A stretch of DNA of 64,000 nucleotides from Candidatus Paceibacterota bacterium. GTDB taxonomy: Bacteria > Verrucomicrobiota > Verrucomicrobiia > Limisphaerales > UBA8199. Below the pieces are notes generated by a model. That model had not been told where the DNA came from. It saw only the letters and a program-made list of their open reading frames with translations, and made no database searches. Within the stretch, counting starts at the first letter, position 1, and each line of letters opens with the position of its first letter. The stretch is from contig DAOTCE010000021.1 in assembly GCA_035452965.1 (NCBI GenBank), forward strand, positions 1 to 64,000. Direction: 5' to 3'. Shown piece by piece: positions 33,363 through 43,600 of this stretch. Both the position numbers and the translations under genes were made by a program.

Positions 33363-35444
33363 CTATTTGGCGATGTGGTAGGTGAGAATAGCCGAGCCGG
33401 GCCGCGCCGCGATGCTTACGGGCAGGCCCTTCTCCAGCAGCTCGGCCCCAGACATTTCCTTCGTGTCGGGAGAGTCCAGGTTGACGATGCGGTAACGGGC
33501 ATCTGGCTGGAGGCCGCGCAGTTTGAACCGCGCTGATTCATAGACACTATGGTCGCGGCGAAACGCCTGGACCAAGCCCTCGCCCAAATCGGCGCGGTGG
33601 AACTGCCAGGCCATCCAGATGTCCAGCGCTTTTGAATAACCTGATAGCGGGTAGTAGTCCCCCAGGAAGCATGGCTGAAGGCGACGGTACTGTTCCAAAG
33701 CTGCCCGGGCCTTCTCGATCGGGAAGCCGCCAAAAGGGGGCACGGTCTGGCTGGCCTCGTCGTTATTGAAGAGGCCAAACACCACCGAACTGGAGATCGT
33801 GCTGCGCCAGGCATATTCACTGTCGCGGCCTGGTGTCACTGAGCCTGTGGCGTTGAGCGGCACCCAGAACGAAAGGCCGTAAGTGTGGCATTGCTTGCCG
33901 TTCGGGTCGCCGGGGAAATCGGTCCGCCAGAAGGGCGTGCTGCGCTCAATGGTCTCCAGGTCGATGCGTCGGCCGCCACTGGCACAGTTGTCAATGATGA
34001 GATGCGGATGGCGGCGAAGCAGTTCGTCCCAGAACGCATAGAGGCCTTCGACCCACCGAATCTCAGTCATGCCCTGCCGGTCCGGAGCGTCGGCGGCCCG
34101 CCAGAATTCGAGCGGCGCGATGTTCGCATCATGCCGGTAGCAATCGAGCCCGTATTCCCTGACGCAATCAGAAAAGAAGTCGGTTATGAACTTCCGCGCC
34201 TGCGGGTTGCCGAGGTCGACCAGCCGGTCATTCTCCTTGATCTGGTTGCGCAGGCTCTCGGACTTCACCCAGTCTGGAAAGGTCTGCTTTTCCCAGCGAT
34301 AGACTTTCCTTTCCGGCGGCAGAGCCAGCAGCCATTTGTCCAGTTCCGCTGCCCACGGCGTGCCCTCGCAGACACGCTCCGGCTCGAACCAGAGCAGGAA
34401 TCTGCGGCCGGACTGGTGGAGCAGATCGCTGAGAGGCTTGAGCCCTTGCGGATAGAAGTCCTTGTTTACCTGCCAATTGCCCGTGTTTTGCCACCATGGG
34501 ACACGGCCAAACCATTCGGCGTCAATCCAGTAATAATCCACCGGGAGGTTTGCGGCGGCGATGGCCTTGATGTTGGCAAGGTGATTGGAGGCGTGCATTC
34601 TGCCCCAGGTGCCGTTAAGCAGCGGCGGCACCAAAGAGTGGCCGTTTACCGTCGGTCGGTGGTGTTCGAGTAAGAATCGCCGCCACTGGTTCTGGCCGTC
34701 AATCCAATCCCCTTTGTAGTACAGCAGGGCCACACGCGGCGACCGGATGCGTTCGCCCGGATGCAGCTTGAGGTGTGTCAGCGCCAGGCCGGCCTTGATT
34801 CGAGTTTGCTTCGGGGCGGACTGCGTGAAGTCGGCGGCCCACTCGCCCGACCAGCCAAGGCCGATGATCACGCCTTCCCGCGAGGGTATTTCCCAGTTGA
34901 AGAAGGGCAGGAAATCGCTTGATGAGCGTCCTCCTCCGGCCTCCAGATGCAGGCGCGCGCCAGGGCCCATCGGCTCGGTCAACGGCTGAAAGTCGTCCAT
35001 CGAACACGTCGCGCCCCTGGCATAGTGGACGAGCGCGTTGCCGGCTGGCGAATCCAGCGGCAGGTCCAAGGTAGATATGTTCTCCAGGATGGGCGTGTCG
35101 TTGGTGCCGGTGTTCTCGAAGTGCAGCACCCACTCGACCGCGGGATGGTTGGTGTATTGCGTCACCTCGCACTCGATGAGCAGGCCTGTAACGGGATCGG
35201 TTAATCGAACGGTATGCGAGCGTTGCACACCACGCGGCTTGGGCAACTCCTGCTTCAGCTTCCACGCCGGCAGCACCTCGCTGGAGGACCTCCCGCCATA
35301 CTTGAAGGAGAGCGGCAGAACTGCTGTGTTGTTTCCAAAATGCCTGGCGACCCAGTCACCGCTGATGGTGCTGGCCGCAAGTGGGCGGGCAACTCCTGAT
35401 GTGGTGATTAAGATGAGCGCGACCGGGATGGATATGGTGTTCAT
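33363..35444 (-). CDS. Alpha-galactosidase, glycoside hydrolase family 36
   Basis: This 693-residue secreted enzyme removes alpha-linked galactose from oligo- or polysaccharides. The signal peptide starts at ATG 35444 (MNTISIPVALILITTSG). A beta-sandwich N-terminal domain precedes the TIM barrel, which has WIDAEWFGRVPWW, FLLWFEPERVCEGTPW, the nucleophile region CYRHDAN and the acid/base region DNCASGGRRIDLETIERS. A short C-terminal beta domain follows. The sequence departs from the usual KWD nucleophile motif (here RHD). Length is normal for GH36. Confidence 0.9.
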   Translation of the reverse strand: MNTISIPVALILITTSGVARPLAASTISGDWVARHFGNNTAVLPLSFKYGGRSSSEVLPAWKLKQELPKPRGVQRSHTVRLTDPVTGLLIECEVTQYTNHPAVEWVLHFENTGTNDTPILENISTLDLPLDSPAGNALVHYARGATCSMDDFQPLTEPMGPGARLHLEAGGGRSSSDFLPFFNWEIPSREGVIIGLGWSGEWAADFTQSAPKQTRIKAGLALTHLKLHPGERIRSPRVALLYYKGDWIDGQNQWRRFLLEHHRPTVNGHSLVPPLLNGTWGRMHASNHLANIKAIAAANLPVDYYWIDAEWFGRVPWWQNTGNWQVNKDFYPQGLKPLSDLLHQSGRRFLLWFEPERVCEGTPWAAELDKWLLALPPERKVYRWEKQTFPDWVKSESLRNQIKENDRLVDLGNPQARKFITDFFSDCVREYGLDCYRHDANIAPLEFWRAADAPDRQGMTEIRWVEGLYAFWDELLRRHPHLIIDNCASGGRRIDLETIERSTPFWRTDFPGDPNGKQCHTYGLSFWVPLNATGSVTPGRDSEYAWRSTISSSVVFGLFNNDEASQTVPPFGGFPIEKARAALEQYRRLQPCFLGDYYPLSGYSKALDIWMAWQFHRADLGEGLVQAFRRDHSVYESARFKLRGLQPDARYRIVNLDSPDTKEMSGAELLEKGLPVSIAARPGSAILTYHIAK

Positions 35445-35536
35445 CGGTTGGCTGGGCACGGTTATACCGGTTCCCACTACACAATGCTATGCCTTCCTTT
35501 GGGCAACGCTGCCAGCGAGACGCAGTTGCTCCTGAT

Positions 35537-36484
35537 TCAAACGGACCGTATCTCCTGGCGCAGGAAGATGAAGTAGGACAGAGCGAAGCAAACCAGGGTG
35601 AGCCCCGCCAACAGGGCCAGGTAAGGGCCGACCACTAGGATTGACTGGTCCAGCGGCAGCGGATTCTGGAATCGTTCCATCGAGAGACGTTCCATGGGCT
35701 CGACCAGGACCATGTTGCTGCGGGTGCGGCGGTAGGGGTCCAGTATGCTGGAGGTGGATTGGGAGTATAACACCACCGGCGACGCCAGGCTGGCAGCGTC
35801 CGATATGCGGCGGTTGGCGACAACCTGCTCGGGGTCAGCGGGGTCGTTCACGCGGGCCACAGCATCCGCGGCAAGATCGGCGGCAAAGCCCATGAAGAAC
35901 GAGCAGAATATCCACAACGCAATTGCCGCCAGGGCCGATGTGGCCAACGAGCGAAAGAGAATCGAGAACAGGATGGACAGCCCCAGCCAGAAGGAGACGT
36001 AGGCGATGCTGATGAGCAGGTAAACCACCAGCCGCCCCACTTCTTCCCATCCGGGCACCACCCCGACCGTGAAGAGGCCCATGCCCGAGATCAGCAGAAC
36101 AAGGCAGAGGAGCATGATGGAGATGGTGATTACGCCTGCGAGGAACTTGCCATTGATGACGGCGTCGCGGAAGATCGGCTGGGACACCAGCTTGGTGAGG
36201 GTGCGGTGATTGCGCTCGCGGTTGATGGCGTCGAAGCCGGTGACGATGCCGATCAACGGCCCGAAGAAGGCAATGAACTGGACCAGCGAGAAGAACTTGC
36301 CCGGCACGGTGAAGAGCAGGAGGAATACCTGTGACGGCTTGGCCATGCCTTCGAGCGTCTCGCGCAGGTTGGTGGCGGCCATGTAGCTGGTGACCAGCGC
36401 CACCATGACAATCAGGCAAAAGAGGATCAGGAAGCGGATGGAGCCGAAGTGGTCGGCGAGTTCTTTGCGGCAGATGGTCAGCAT
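35537..36484 (-). CDS. ABC-2 type transporter permease
   Basis: This 315-residue permease has about six membrane segments and a long extracytoplasmic loop (residues about 215-275, between the fourth and fifth helices). It starts at ATG 36484 and overlaps the last 7 bases of the ATPase gene (positions 36478-36484), a coupled arrangement. The segment DAINRERNHRTLTKLVSQPIFRD is the cytoplasmic coupling motif of ABC-2 permeases. Together with the ATPase and NEW3 genes it forms an export-type system whose substrate is unknown. Confidence 0.88.
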   Translation of the reverse strand: MLTICRKELADHFGSIRFLILFCLIVMVALVTSYMAATNLRETLEGMAKPSQVFLLLFTVPGKFFSLVQFIAFFGPLIGIVTGFDAINRERNHRTLTKLVSQPIFRDAVINGKFLAGVITISIMLLCLVLLISGMGLFTVGVVPGWEEVGRLVVYLLISIAYVSFWLGLSILFSILFRSLATSALAAIALWIFCSFFMGFAADLAADAVARVNDPADPEQVVANRRISDAASLASPVVLYSQSTSSILDPYRRTRSNMVLVEPMERLSMERFQNPLPLDQSILVVGPYLALLAGLTLVCFALSYFIFLRQEIRSV

Positions 36485-37221
36485 GGTTTGGCCTCCCGGG
36501 AGTAGCGCAGATAGATTTGCTCGAGGCCGGTGGCGCCCGGCTGGCTGCCAGCCAGTTCTGCGATCGTGCCGAGCGCAGCCAGTTTGCCTTTGCTCATGAT
36601 GCCCACGCGGCCGCAGATGCGCTCGGCGTGGTTGAGCAGATGCGTGCACATCAGAACCGTCATGCCCCGCTCGCGGTTGAGCGAGACGATCAGTTCGAGC
36701 ATTTTGTTCATGCCGTCCGGGTCCAAACCCAGCGCCGGCTCGTCAAGGATCACCAGCTTGGGCTCCTTGAGCAGCAACTCGGCGATGCCCAGGCGCTGGC
36801 GCATGCCGTGCGAGAATTTGCCGACCAGCTTGTCGCTTTCGCCTGACAATCCAACCGTGCCCAGGGCGTGGTCCAGGAGCGGCTGCAGCCGGGCTTCGGG
36901 AATCTGGTTCAAGCGCGCCACGAAGCGCAGGTTCTCACGCGCGGTCAGGTCGTCATAGAAGCCGACATTCTCGGGCAGGTAGCCGACCTGGCGCTTGATT
37001 TGCAGCGGCTCGCGCACGGGATCAAACCCCAGCACCTCGGCCCGTCCGGTGGTCGGTTCCGTCAGGCCCAGCAGCATGAGAATGGTGGTGGTCTTGCCCG
37101 CGCCGTTAGGGCCGAGGAACCCGAAGATCTCGCCATCGTTCACCTCGAACGACAGCGCATCCACAGCCGTCTGGCGGCCATAGCGGCGGGTCAGGCCCTC
37201 GGTTTTGATGACAGCGGCCAT
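36478..37221 (-). CDS. ABC transporter ATP-binding protein
   Basis: This 247-residue nucleotide-binding subunit has Walker A GPNGAGKTT, the Q-loop region VGYLPENVGFYDDL, an ABC signature FSHGMRQRL, Walker B LVILDEPALGLD and the switch His in LMCTHLL. It belongs to the CcmA/NatA-like exporters that pair with ABC-2 permeases. I chose ATG 37221, which leaves a 16-base gap to the NEW3 gene. An upstream TTG at 37251 would overlap it. It is the middle gene of the NEW3-ATPase-permease operon. Confidence 0.93.
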   Translation of the reverse strand: MAAVIKTEGLTRRYGRQTAVDALSFEVNDGEIFGFLGPNGAGKTTTILMLLGLTEPTTGRAEVLGFDPVREPLQIKRQVGYLPENVGFYDDLTARENLRFVARLNQIPEARLQPLLDHALGTVGLSGESDKLVGKFSHGMRQRLGIAELLLKEPKLVILDEPALGLDPDGMNKMLELIVSLNRERGMTVLMCTHLLNHAERICGRVGIMSKGKLAALGTIAELAGSQPGATGLEQIYLRYSREAKPC

Positions 37222-37237
37222 CGGGGTGCGGCGCAGG

Positions 37238-38443
37238 TTATCTCCGGCCAAGAATGCGGAACATTACGCTTAGCCCCAGCACCACCAGCACAATGATCCC
37301 CACGCCGATCCAAGCCCACTTGGACGCGGCGTGAAGGGTCACCCGGAATTCTATATTCTCGTTAGCCTTCTCGCCTTCGACCTGAACGCTGACGGAGTAA
37401 TCGCCGATCAACGCCTGCTGGGCCGGGGTCATAGTGATTTCCACCTGCTTGACGGCGCCGGGCTCCAGGTTCTCGATCTTCTCCGGCTTGAATTCCACTT
37501 TCCAATTCTCCGGTTTGAGGGCGGAGAACTTGACTTCGCGCTGCGCGGCTGAGCCAGTGTTCTGGACCAGCAGCGTCACGCCGGCCTTCTGGCCGCGTTC
37601 GGTCACTACGGAGAGCAAGCCGTTGGCGGTTCCAGCCTTCAGCGAATAGGTGCCAGTGAGCACCACCTTGAGATCCTGCTCCGCTTTGGCCTTGGGCGAT
37701 TGCACTTCCACTTTGAAATCATATTCCCCCGCCTGCACGTTGTAAGGCGGGGTCACCTCCATCTCGACGTTCTTGCTCTGGCTGGCCGGGATCTGGAGCG
37801 AGCTGATCTGCTTCTGCTCGTAGGCGGGTTTGAAGGAGGTTTCCCAGCCCTGCGGCGCGGTGGCGCGGAAGTTGAAGACCGCGTCCTGGTCGGTGTCGTT
37901 GCGCACGTCGAGCGAGAACTGGAACTTGTCGCCCGAAGGCCCGCGCAAGGTCGGGTAGCTGGTTTCTATGGTCACGCGCTGAGCGGCCTTTTGGTCCCCA
38001 GCCACGGTAACGGTGACGGCGGCGTTCCGTTCGATCGCGCCGTCGGCGGTCTTGGCCCGGATGGCGAACTGGTAGGTGCCGGGCGGCAACTTCTTGAGCT
38101 CCTTGTCCTTCGGCTTGGCAGTCAGGTTCAAGGTCTGGTCTTCCTTCGAGGCGACGAACAATCCGCTGACGATGGTGCTGAAGCGCTTAATCTGCACGTC
38201 CCAGTCTTTCGGAGCCTCGGCCACCTCGACCAGCACCGTCTCATCGCTGCGCCCGCGGTTCTTGATCAGCAGGTCCACGCTAAGGCTGTCTTCCGGCGAG
38301 ATGGTGATGCCGGGGTATTGGAACGCGACCGTAATCAGCCGCGCCGGGAGTTCGGCGGCAGCGTCGGCGGCCCTTGCGGCCAGCACGCCTGCCATGCAAG
38401 CCATCATCATACTTACCAACGTTCTTTGTCGTATGCTGTGCAT
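37238..38443 (-). CDS. NEW3-domain membrane-anchored protein
   Basis: This 401-residue extracytoplasmic protein has a signal peptide (about 1-26) and a series of three Ig-like NEW3/NPCBM-associated modules of about 100 residues, with repeated SLDVRNDTDQDAVFNFRATAPQGWE-type cores and PPGTYQFAIRA strands. It ends with a single C-terminal helix (WIGVGIIVLVVLGLSVMF) and a basic tail, so the modules face the periplasm. It is first in the operon with the ATPase and permease, suggesting it works with that transporter, perhaps in polymer or surface-structure export. Confidence 0.85.
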   Translation of the reverse strand: MHSIRQRTLVSMMMACMAGVLAARAADAAAELPARLITVAFQYPGITISPEDSLSVDLLIKNRGRSDETVLVEVAEAPKDWDVQIKRFSTIVSGLFVASKEDQTLNLTAKPKDKELKKLPPGTYQFAIRAKTADGAIERNAAVTVTVAGDQKAAQRVTIETSYPTLRGPSGDKFQFSLDVRNDTDQDAVFNFRATAPQGWETSFKPAYEQKQISSLQIPASQSKNVEMEVTPPYNVQAGEYDFKVEVQSPKAKAEQDLKVVLTGTYSLKAGTANGLLSVVTERGQKAGVTLLVQNTGSAAQREVKFSALKPENWKVEFKPEKIENLEPGAVKQVEITMTPAQQALIGDYSVSVQVEGEKANENIEFRVTLHAASKWAWIGVGIIVLVVLGLSVMFRILGRR

Positions 38444-38612
38444 AAATCCATCCAGTCGTTTTGGCTGATGCCTGTAGGGGCGGCCCTGCGTTCACGCAGA
38501 CCGCCCGTGCGGTTCGTTCGGTGAAACTGACAACTAGCCTGAGAAGATGTTCAAACGCGCGGACAGGGTCAAGAACTGCTGGGGTGCGGCACCCGGATGA
38601 TGGGCGCCCTTC
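38444..38612. other. Short spacer with strong stem-loop
   Basis: A stem-loop at 38478-38506 pairs GGGCGG with CCGCCC around an inner CTGCG/CGCAG stem and a TTCA loop. It lacks a T run on either strand, so it may be a transcript-stabilising or Rho-assisted end between the pseudopilin-like gene and the NEW3 operon. Confidence 0.35.
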
Positions 38613-39182
38613 TTACTGGATGATGAGGTCATCCGTCGTGTACATGATCCGGTCTTGGCCGGCGGAGCGGATCTCGGTCTGTGTGCCGGAGAGTTGATGG
38701 AAGAAGTAGGGGGTGTTCCAGGGATCAACCAATTCACCCTTTGCGTTGACGCGATTGCCGTCGGTTTTGAGGAACTGGAGTTGCCTGGGGTTATCTCCGT
38801 TCAAGGCGGCGGTGATTTCCGGGTTTGTGCCGACCGGGTTGCCGCCGAACGTCTGACCGTAAAGACGGATGGTGGTGCGGAGGCTCTCGAGGATGGTTGC
38901 GGGCGGGAGGCTGGCCAGCTCGGGCGGCAGGGGTTCGACAGCGGCCGGGATTGGAGGCGCACCGGGCTCGGCAGAGGCCACGGTTTGGTTGGGCTGCGCA
39001 ACGGGTTGGCCAGCCGTTTCCGGCGAGCCGGATTGCGTGGCTGACGCCGCCGCGTTTTGCGCATCGGCGGCGGGTGGATTCGGCAGCGCAGCGGCAGTCC
39101 GGGCAGGGCGCGCGCGGAGGAAGTACCATCCGGCACCCGTTGCAAGCAGGGCAAGCAACAGGAAGGCAACCGTCCGCATCAT
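38613..39182 (-). CDS. Membrane-anchored protein with pseudopilin (GspG)-like C-terminus
   Basis: This 189-residue protein has one N-terminal membrane helix (VAFLLLALLATGAGWYFL) and a Pro/Ala-rich linker. The C-terminal part reads LQFLKTDGNRVNAKGELVDPWNTPYFFHQLSGTQTEIRSAG, which resembles the Ca-binding C-terminal region of type II pseudopilins. It lacks a clear prepilin peptidase site. The start overlaps the DUF1501 stop (ATGA), so it is coupled to the DUF1800-DUF1501 pair and may be part of the same exported system. Confidence 0.65.
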   Translation of the reverse strand: MMRTVAFLLLALLATGAGWYFLRARPARTAAALPNPPAADAQNAAASATQSGSPETAGQPVAQPNQTVASAEPGAPPIPAAVEPLPPELASLPPATILESLRTTIRLYGQTFGGNPVGTNPEITAALNGDNPRQLQFLKTDGNRVNAKGELVDPWNTPYFFHQLSGTQTEIRSAGQDRIMYTTDDLIIQ

Positions 39183-40669
39183 ACGAACCCGAGGTTGCGT
39201 CCGGAGAATCGGTCGAGATTAGGGAAGACGGTCAGCAGGTTGCTATTGTCCACTCCAAACCAGGAGGCGAGTGTCGCGAAGTACTGGTCAATGGCGGTGG
39301 TGGGAATCCAGCGGCCGGTGCTGGTGTCGTCCGGGCCGTTGACGGTCAACGTGGGCCATATGCCATAGGTGCGCCGCCCCTGGACTGCGCCGCCAAGGAC
39401 CAGGTGGTGACTGCCCCAGCCGTGATCGCTGCCCTGACCGTTGCAGGGGAAGGTGCGGTTGAAATCGCTGGCAGTGAACACCGTTACGTTGTTCGACAAG
39501 CCGATCTGTTCCATGGCGCGCTGGAACGCGTAGAGAGACTGGCTCACCTCGGCCAGCAGGTTCGCGTGCGAGCCGCGGTACGGGATCGGGACGCCGGCGG
39601 TGACCGTGGTCTGGTTGGCATGGAGGTCGTAACCGCCTACCGAGCAGAAGAAGATCTGGCGCTTCATGCCGAATCCGCCGGAGGACCGGGCGCGCGCGCC
39701 GGCCTCGATGAGCCGGGCGATCATCCTGAGTTGCGGACCGAGCGACGAGTTGAAGGTCGTAGCCGGGTAGGTAGGCAAGACCACCGTGCCAGGAAACGTC
39801 GTGGTCCAGTAATTGGCGGCGGCGGTCGGGGCAATGGCGGTATTGAGCAGCGCGCCGGTCGTGATGGAATGGGCGGCGACATCGGCGTAGGCTTTGGCCT
39901 GCAGGTTTGGGTAGGGCGCCCCGAGGATGTTCGTCAGGGCCTGCAGCCGCGCGCCGGTGAGCTGGCTGGTGGGTGTGAGCGCAATCGCACCGGAGGTGGA
40001 AACCGAATAGGAGGAAACGAAATTGCCGGTTTCAAAGGTATTGGCCCCCGCCAGCGTGATCGCCATTGATACGGCCGCGTCCGGTTGAACCGAGGCGAGC
40101 AGATCGCCGCAGCGGCCGCCCCAGCCGGTACCGGGCGGCCGATCGGGAACGGAGGTTTGCCATTGAGTGACCTGGTCGGAATGAGAGAAGAGCTGGGGCG
40201 GTCGCTTCAGGATCCCGCCTTGGTACTCGGCGCGGGTCATGGGATAGACGAGCGTGCCGACGTTAAACACCGTTGCGAGCTTCCCTTCGCCGAAAAGGGT
40301 CTGCAGCTCGGGGCAGGCGGGGTGGAGGCCGTAGCTGTGGCCGTCGCTGTTAAGGGGCGAAATCGGCAGGACAAGGGTGTTGGGCGGGCCGCCAGTCAGC
40401 GGCAGGGCCAGCACGGGAGTTCGGATCGCAGCGTAGTCGTCGTATTCGGACTGGAGGGTCGGAATAATGAGGTTGTTGGAGTCGTTGCCGCCGGCGAGGA
40501 AGAGACACACCAGGGCCCTGTAGTCGTTGATGCTGCTTTGGGCGACAACGGCATTCATCAGGCGCAGATCACGGACCGTCGAAGTCAGGGCGACGGTGCC
40601 AACGGCGGCGCAGGCGGCCTGGCGGATGAACTGGCGGCGGGTGAGCATCGAACCGGCGGGGGGTCTCAT
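39179..40669 (-). CDS. DUF1501 domain-containing exported protein
   Basis: This 496-residue protein of the DUF1501 family is sulfatase-like in fold according to family annotations; its function is unknown. The N-terminus has a twin-arginine export pattern (TRRQFIRQ followed by a hydrophobic run), so it is probably Tat-exported. Family hallmarks include LVCLFLAGGNDSNNLIIP, FFCSVGGYDLHANQ, and SDFNRTFPCNGQGSDHGWGSHH near the C-terminus. ATG 40669 lies 4 bases after the DUF1800 stop, giving the usual DUF1800-DUF1501 operon order. Confidence 0.9.
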   Translation of the reverse strand: MRPPAGSMLTRRQFIRQAACAAVGTVALTSTVRDLRLMNAVVAQSSINDYRALVCLFLAGGNDSNNLIIPTLQSEYDDYAAIRTPVLALPLTGGPPNTLVLPISPLNSDGHSYGLHPACPELQTLFGEGKLATVFNVGTLVYPMTRAEYQGGILKRPPQLFSHSDQVTQWQTSVPDRPPGTGWGGRCGDLLASVQPDAAVSMAITLAGANTFETGNFVSSYSVSTSGAIALTPTSQLTGARLQALTNILGAPYPNLQAKAYADVAAHSITTGALLNTAIAPTAAANYWTTTFPGTVVLPTYPATTFNSSLGPQLRMIARLIEAGARARSSGGFGMKRQIFFCSVGGYDLHANQTTVTAGVPIPYRGSHANLLAEVSQSLYAFQRAMEQIGLSNNVTVFTASDFNRTFPCNGQGSDHGWGSHHLVLGGAVQGRRTYGIWPTLTVNGPDDTSTGRWIPTTAIDQYFATLASWFGVDNSNLLTVFPNLDRFSGRNLGFV

Positions 40670-40673
40670 AAGC

Positions 40674-43600
40674 CTATTTCTGGATGGTGAAATCGGGTGA
40701 GGTGAGCAGTAAATGAACCGCGGCACGGACGCGGTTGCGGATCTGAGTGCTGGTAGGAGGCGTGCTGTAGGCGAGACTGGGGCTGGCGACGTAGTTGACG
40801 ATCGCGGTTCTTGCCGCGGCGGAGACTTGGCCGCCGGTCAGCAGGGCGCTGAGCGAGTCCACCAGATTGCCCACGCCCGCAGCGGTGGCGGTGTAATTGG
40901 TCGTCATCCATGGCCCGATGTCCAGGACAATGTCGCCATCGCCCGAGGTGAAGCTGCTCAGGCCGTTGGTGTTGTTGCCGTTGTTGAGAATTCCATTGGC
41001 AAGGAAGTTCATCTGCACTGCCACTTCGGTGTCCGAGGTGAGCTGAAACTCCGGGGTGGTCAGGCCGGCCGCCGCCAGCACCCCCGGGAATTTGTAGTCC
41101 GGGAAGAAGTAGTTGAACACCGTCGGCGAGCGCAGGGGAGTCTGCGTCAAATTGGCGTCGGTGTTGCCGAGGTTCCAGGTGCTTTGCTGCAAGCCCAGGA
41201 GCCCGGCGCGGGTCAGCGGCGGCGGACTGAGCGGATAGGCGTTGAAGCCGCCGCGAGTTTGGCTGGCGGAATTGGTGGCCACCACCGCAAACCGGGTCGG
41301 GTCCGGAACAGCCGCAACCTGGTACACGCCAGGCGGGGCGGTGCCAGTGGAGAACTTGAGCAACACCGCCTCGCCCACGCTCAACCCATGCTGGCTGGAG
41401 CAACTGACCGTTATGTTGGTTCCGGACTGAATGTAGCCGCCGGCCTGGATTCTGTGGATTAAGCCGCTGCCCGACCGCGTGGCGCTGTCGGCCGCGTTGA
41501 CCTTAAAAGAGGAAGTTGAAATGACCGCCTCCACTTGGTACTGCCCGCTCGCGCCCCCACCAGTGGTGCAGACGAGATAGACCGGATCGGCGGCCTGCAG
41601 GCCGTGGCTCGCGAGCGAAAGCGTAATGACGTTCGCGGATTGGGTATAGGTGCCCGACAGAAGATTGGGCGCATTGACGGTGAAGTTGGTAAGGCTGGTG
41701 ACCGTTACGGTGTAGCCCTGCGTGGGCGGGGCAGGCTGGCCGGAGGTGTCGGTGAAATCGAGCAGGACCACATCATTGTTGTTCAAGCGATGGGCGGCCG
41801 TGGTCGTAACGGTGATGTGCTGGGTGCCGGATTGGTCATAGGTGCCGCCAAGGCCTGGCGGCGACGGGAACGCGCGTGCGGGGGCGGTGACGCGCAGCAG
41901 CGGCTCGCGCTGTTTGCCGAAGGTCGGCTGGGTGATGAAGCCGGGGCTGCGGGCCTCGTAGTCGAGCAGGATGGCCCGGATGACGGCGCCCAGATCGCCG
42001 CGCACGCCCGAGCCGTTGTCGTTGAATCTCTGCGCGACGCGGTACAGGTAGTCGCGGCTGGGATGGCTGGTGACGAGCCTCTGGATGAGCTGCCGGCAGA
42101 TGAAGGGACCGACATTCTGGTGATGGAAGATCGAGTCGAGGGCGTGCTCCAGGTCCTGCGAGCAGTAGTAGTCGAAATTGGTCTTGGTGGAGTCGGCCTG
42201 CGCCCCCCAGGCGGGTGGAAGGACCACATTTTCCAGCAGCCGTTTGGCGCCCAGTTCATGGCGCGAGGGCACGAGCACCATCGGGTTGGTGTAGTTCGCC
42301 GGGACGGACCAGGTGGTCGGCAGCCGCCCATTCGCCTGGTTGGGCTGGTAGTAATTCCAGCCGGTGAAGACGCTGGCGAAACCCATGATGACGTCCTGAT
42401 CGTAGGTGGGCACCAGCGTATCTCCCGAGCTGAGCACCAGGCTGCCGTCGGGCCACATGCGATACAGGCCGATGGAGAACAACTGGAGAATCTCCCTTGC
42501 GTAATTCTCATTGGGGTGCAGACCGGTGATGAGGCTCCCCTTGCTATTGGCGCGCATGTCCAGATAGAGGCCCATCGCGGGTGCAAGTGTGACCGCCTCC
42601 AGCAGATCGCGGAAGTTGCCGAACGCGTTGTCCAGCAGGGTGTCGTAATAGGAAGACAGCGCGCGGGCGTTGTTTCGCAGCACGCCGTTTTCGGAGACGA
42701 CCATAATCTCGCTCAGCGCGAAGGCAACTCGCTGGCGCAACTGGTCGGGCGCGGTAACCGACCGGTGCCACCACGCGTTGAACGTGAGCGCACTCGGATA
42801 GGGCACCGACGGGTCGGCCGAGACACGGTCGAGCACATGAGGCAGGTGATGTGTGGACGGCAGGCTGGTTTGGTAATCAATCCAGCCGCTGTAGCCGAGC
42901 GCCTGCACGTTGGCGATCTCGGCAGCGCTCGGGCCGTAGGTGGCCTGGATGAGGAACCGCGCGGCGGCGTTCGAGTTGCTCGAATCGTCGCTCCAGGCCG
43001 GCGGATCGGGCGGCGGCGTAAATGTCTGGGTGCCATTGGCCAGCGTGAAATGGCCGTTGATCTCGCCGCCCGGGTAGTTGGCGGTGTGGAGGTTAATGTA
43101 AGCTTTGCCCTCCTTGATGATCTCCCGGATCTCACCGGCGGACAGCGCGCCGACCGGCGCAATGGTCCAGAGGTAACTGCCGTCGGACTGCTGCGGCGTC
43201 GTATCAATATCGAACATGATTTGGCCCGGCTTGCCCAGATACGGCTCCGAATGGATATGCTGGCCGGTGATCGGCGCGGTAAGGTTGTTGTACGTGAACT
43301 TCAGCACTGCGTGCGATTCATCGGGGCTGACGCGCAGGGTGGCGCTGCCCACACCTGAACTGACCGCGCCGGCCTGGGCGAGCATCGTGGCGCTGTAAAG
43401 CGTGCCGGGCTGATAGGTCGGCGGCACCGGGAAGAAGCGAGACAAGACGTAGCCCGGGATTACCTCGTTGGGAACGTCGTTGGTGCCGGTGGGGTCCTGG
43501 AGCCAGGCGACGGACCAGTTGTCGTTCGTTCCGGCGCCGGCTTTGTGAAGAATCTCGAGGTAGTAGCGCTGGCCGGCCACGAGCGCCAGCCACGGCGACC

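Noticed and set aside
41535..43358. 607-codon plus-strand frame opposite the DUF1800 gene
   Set aside because: Mirror of a real multidomain gene. The composition (Gly/Arg/Val-rich, low order) is typical of shadow translation.
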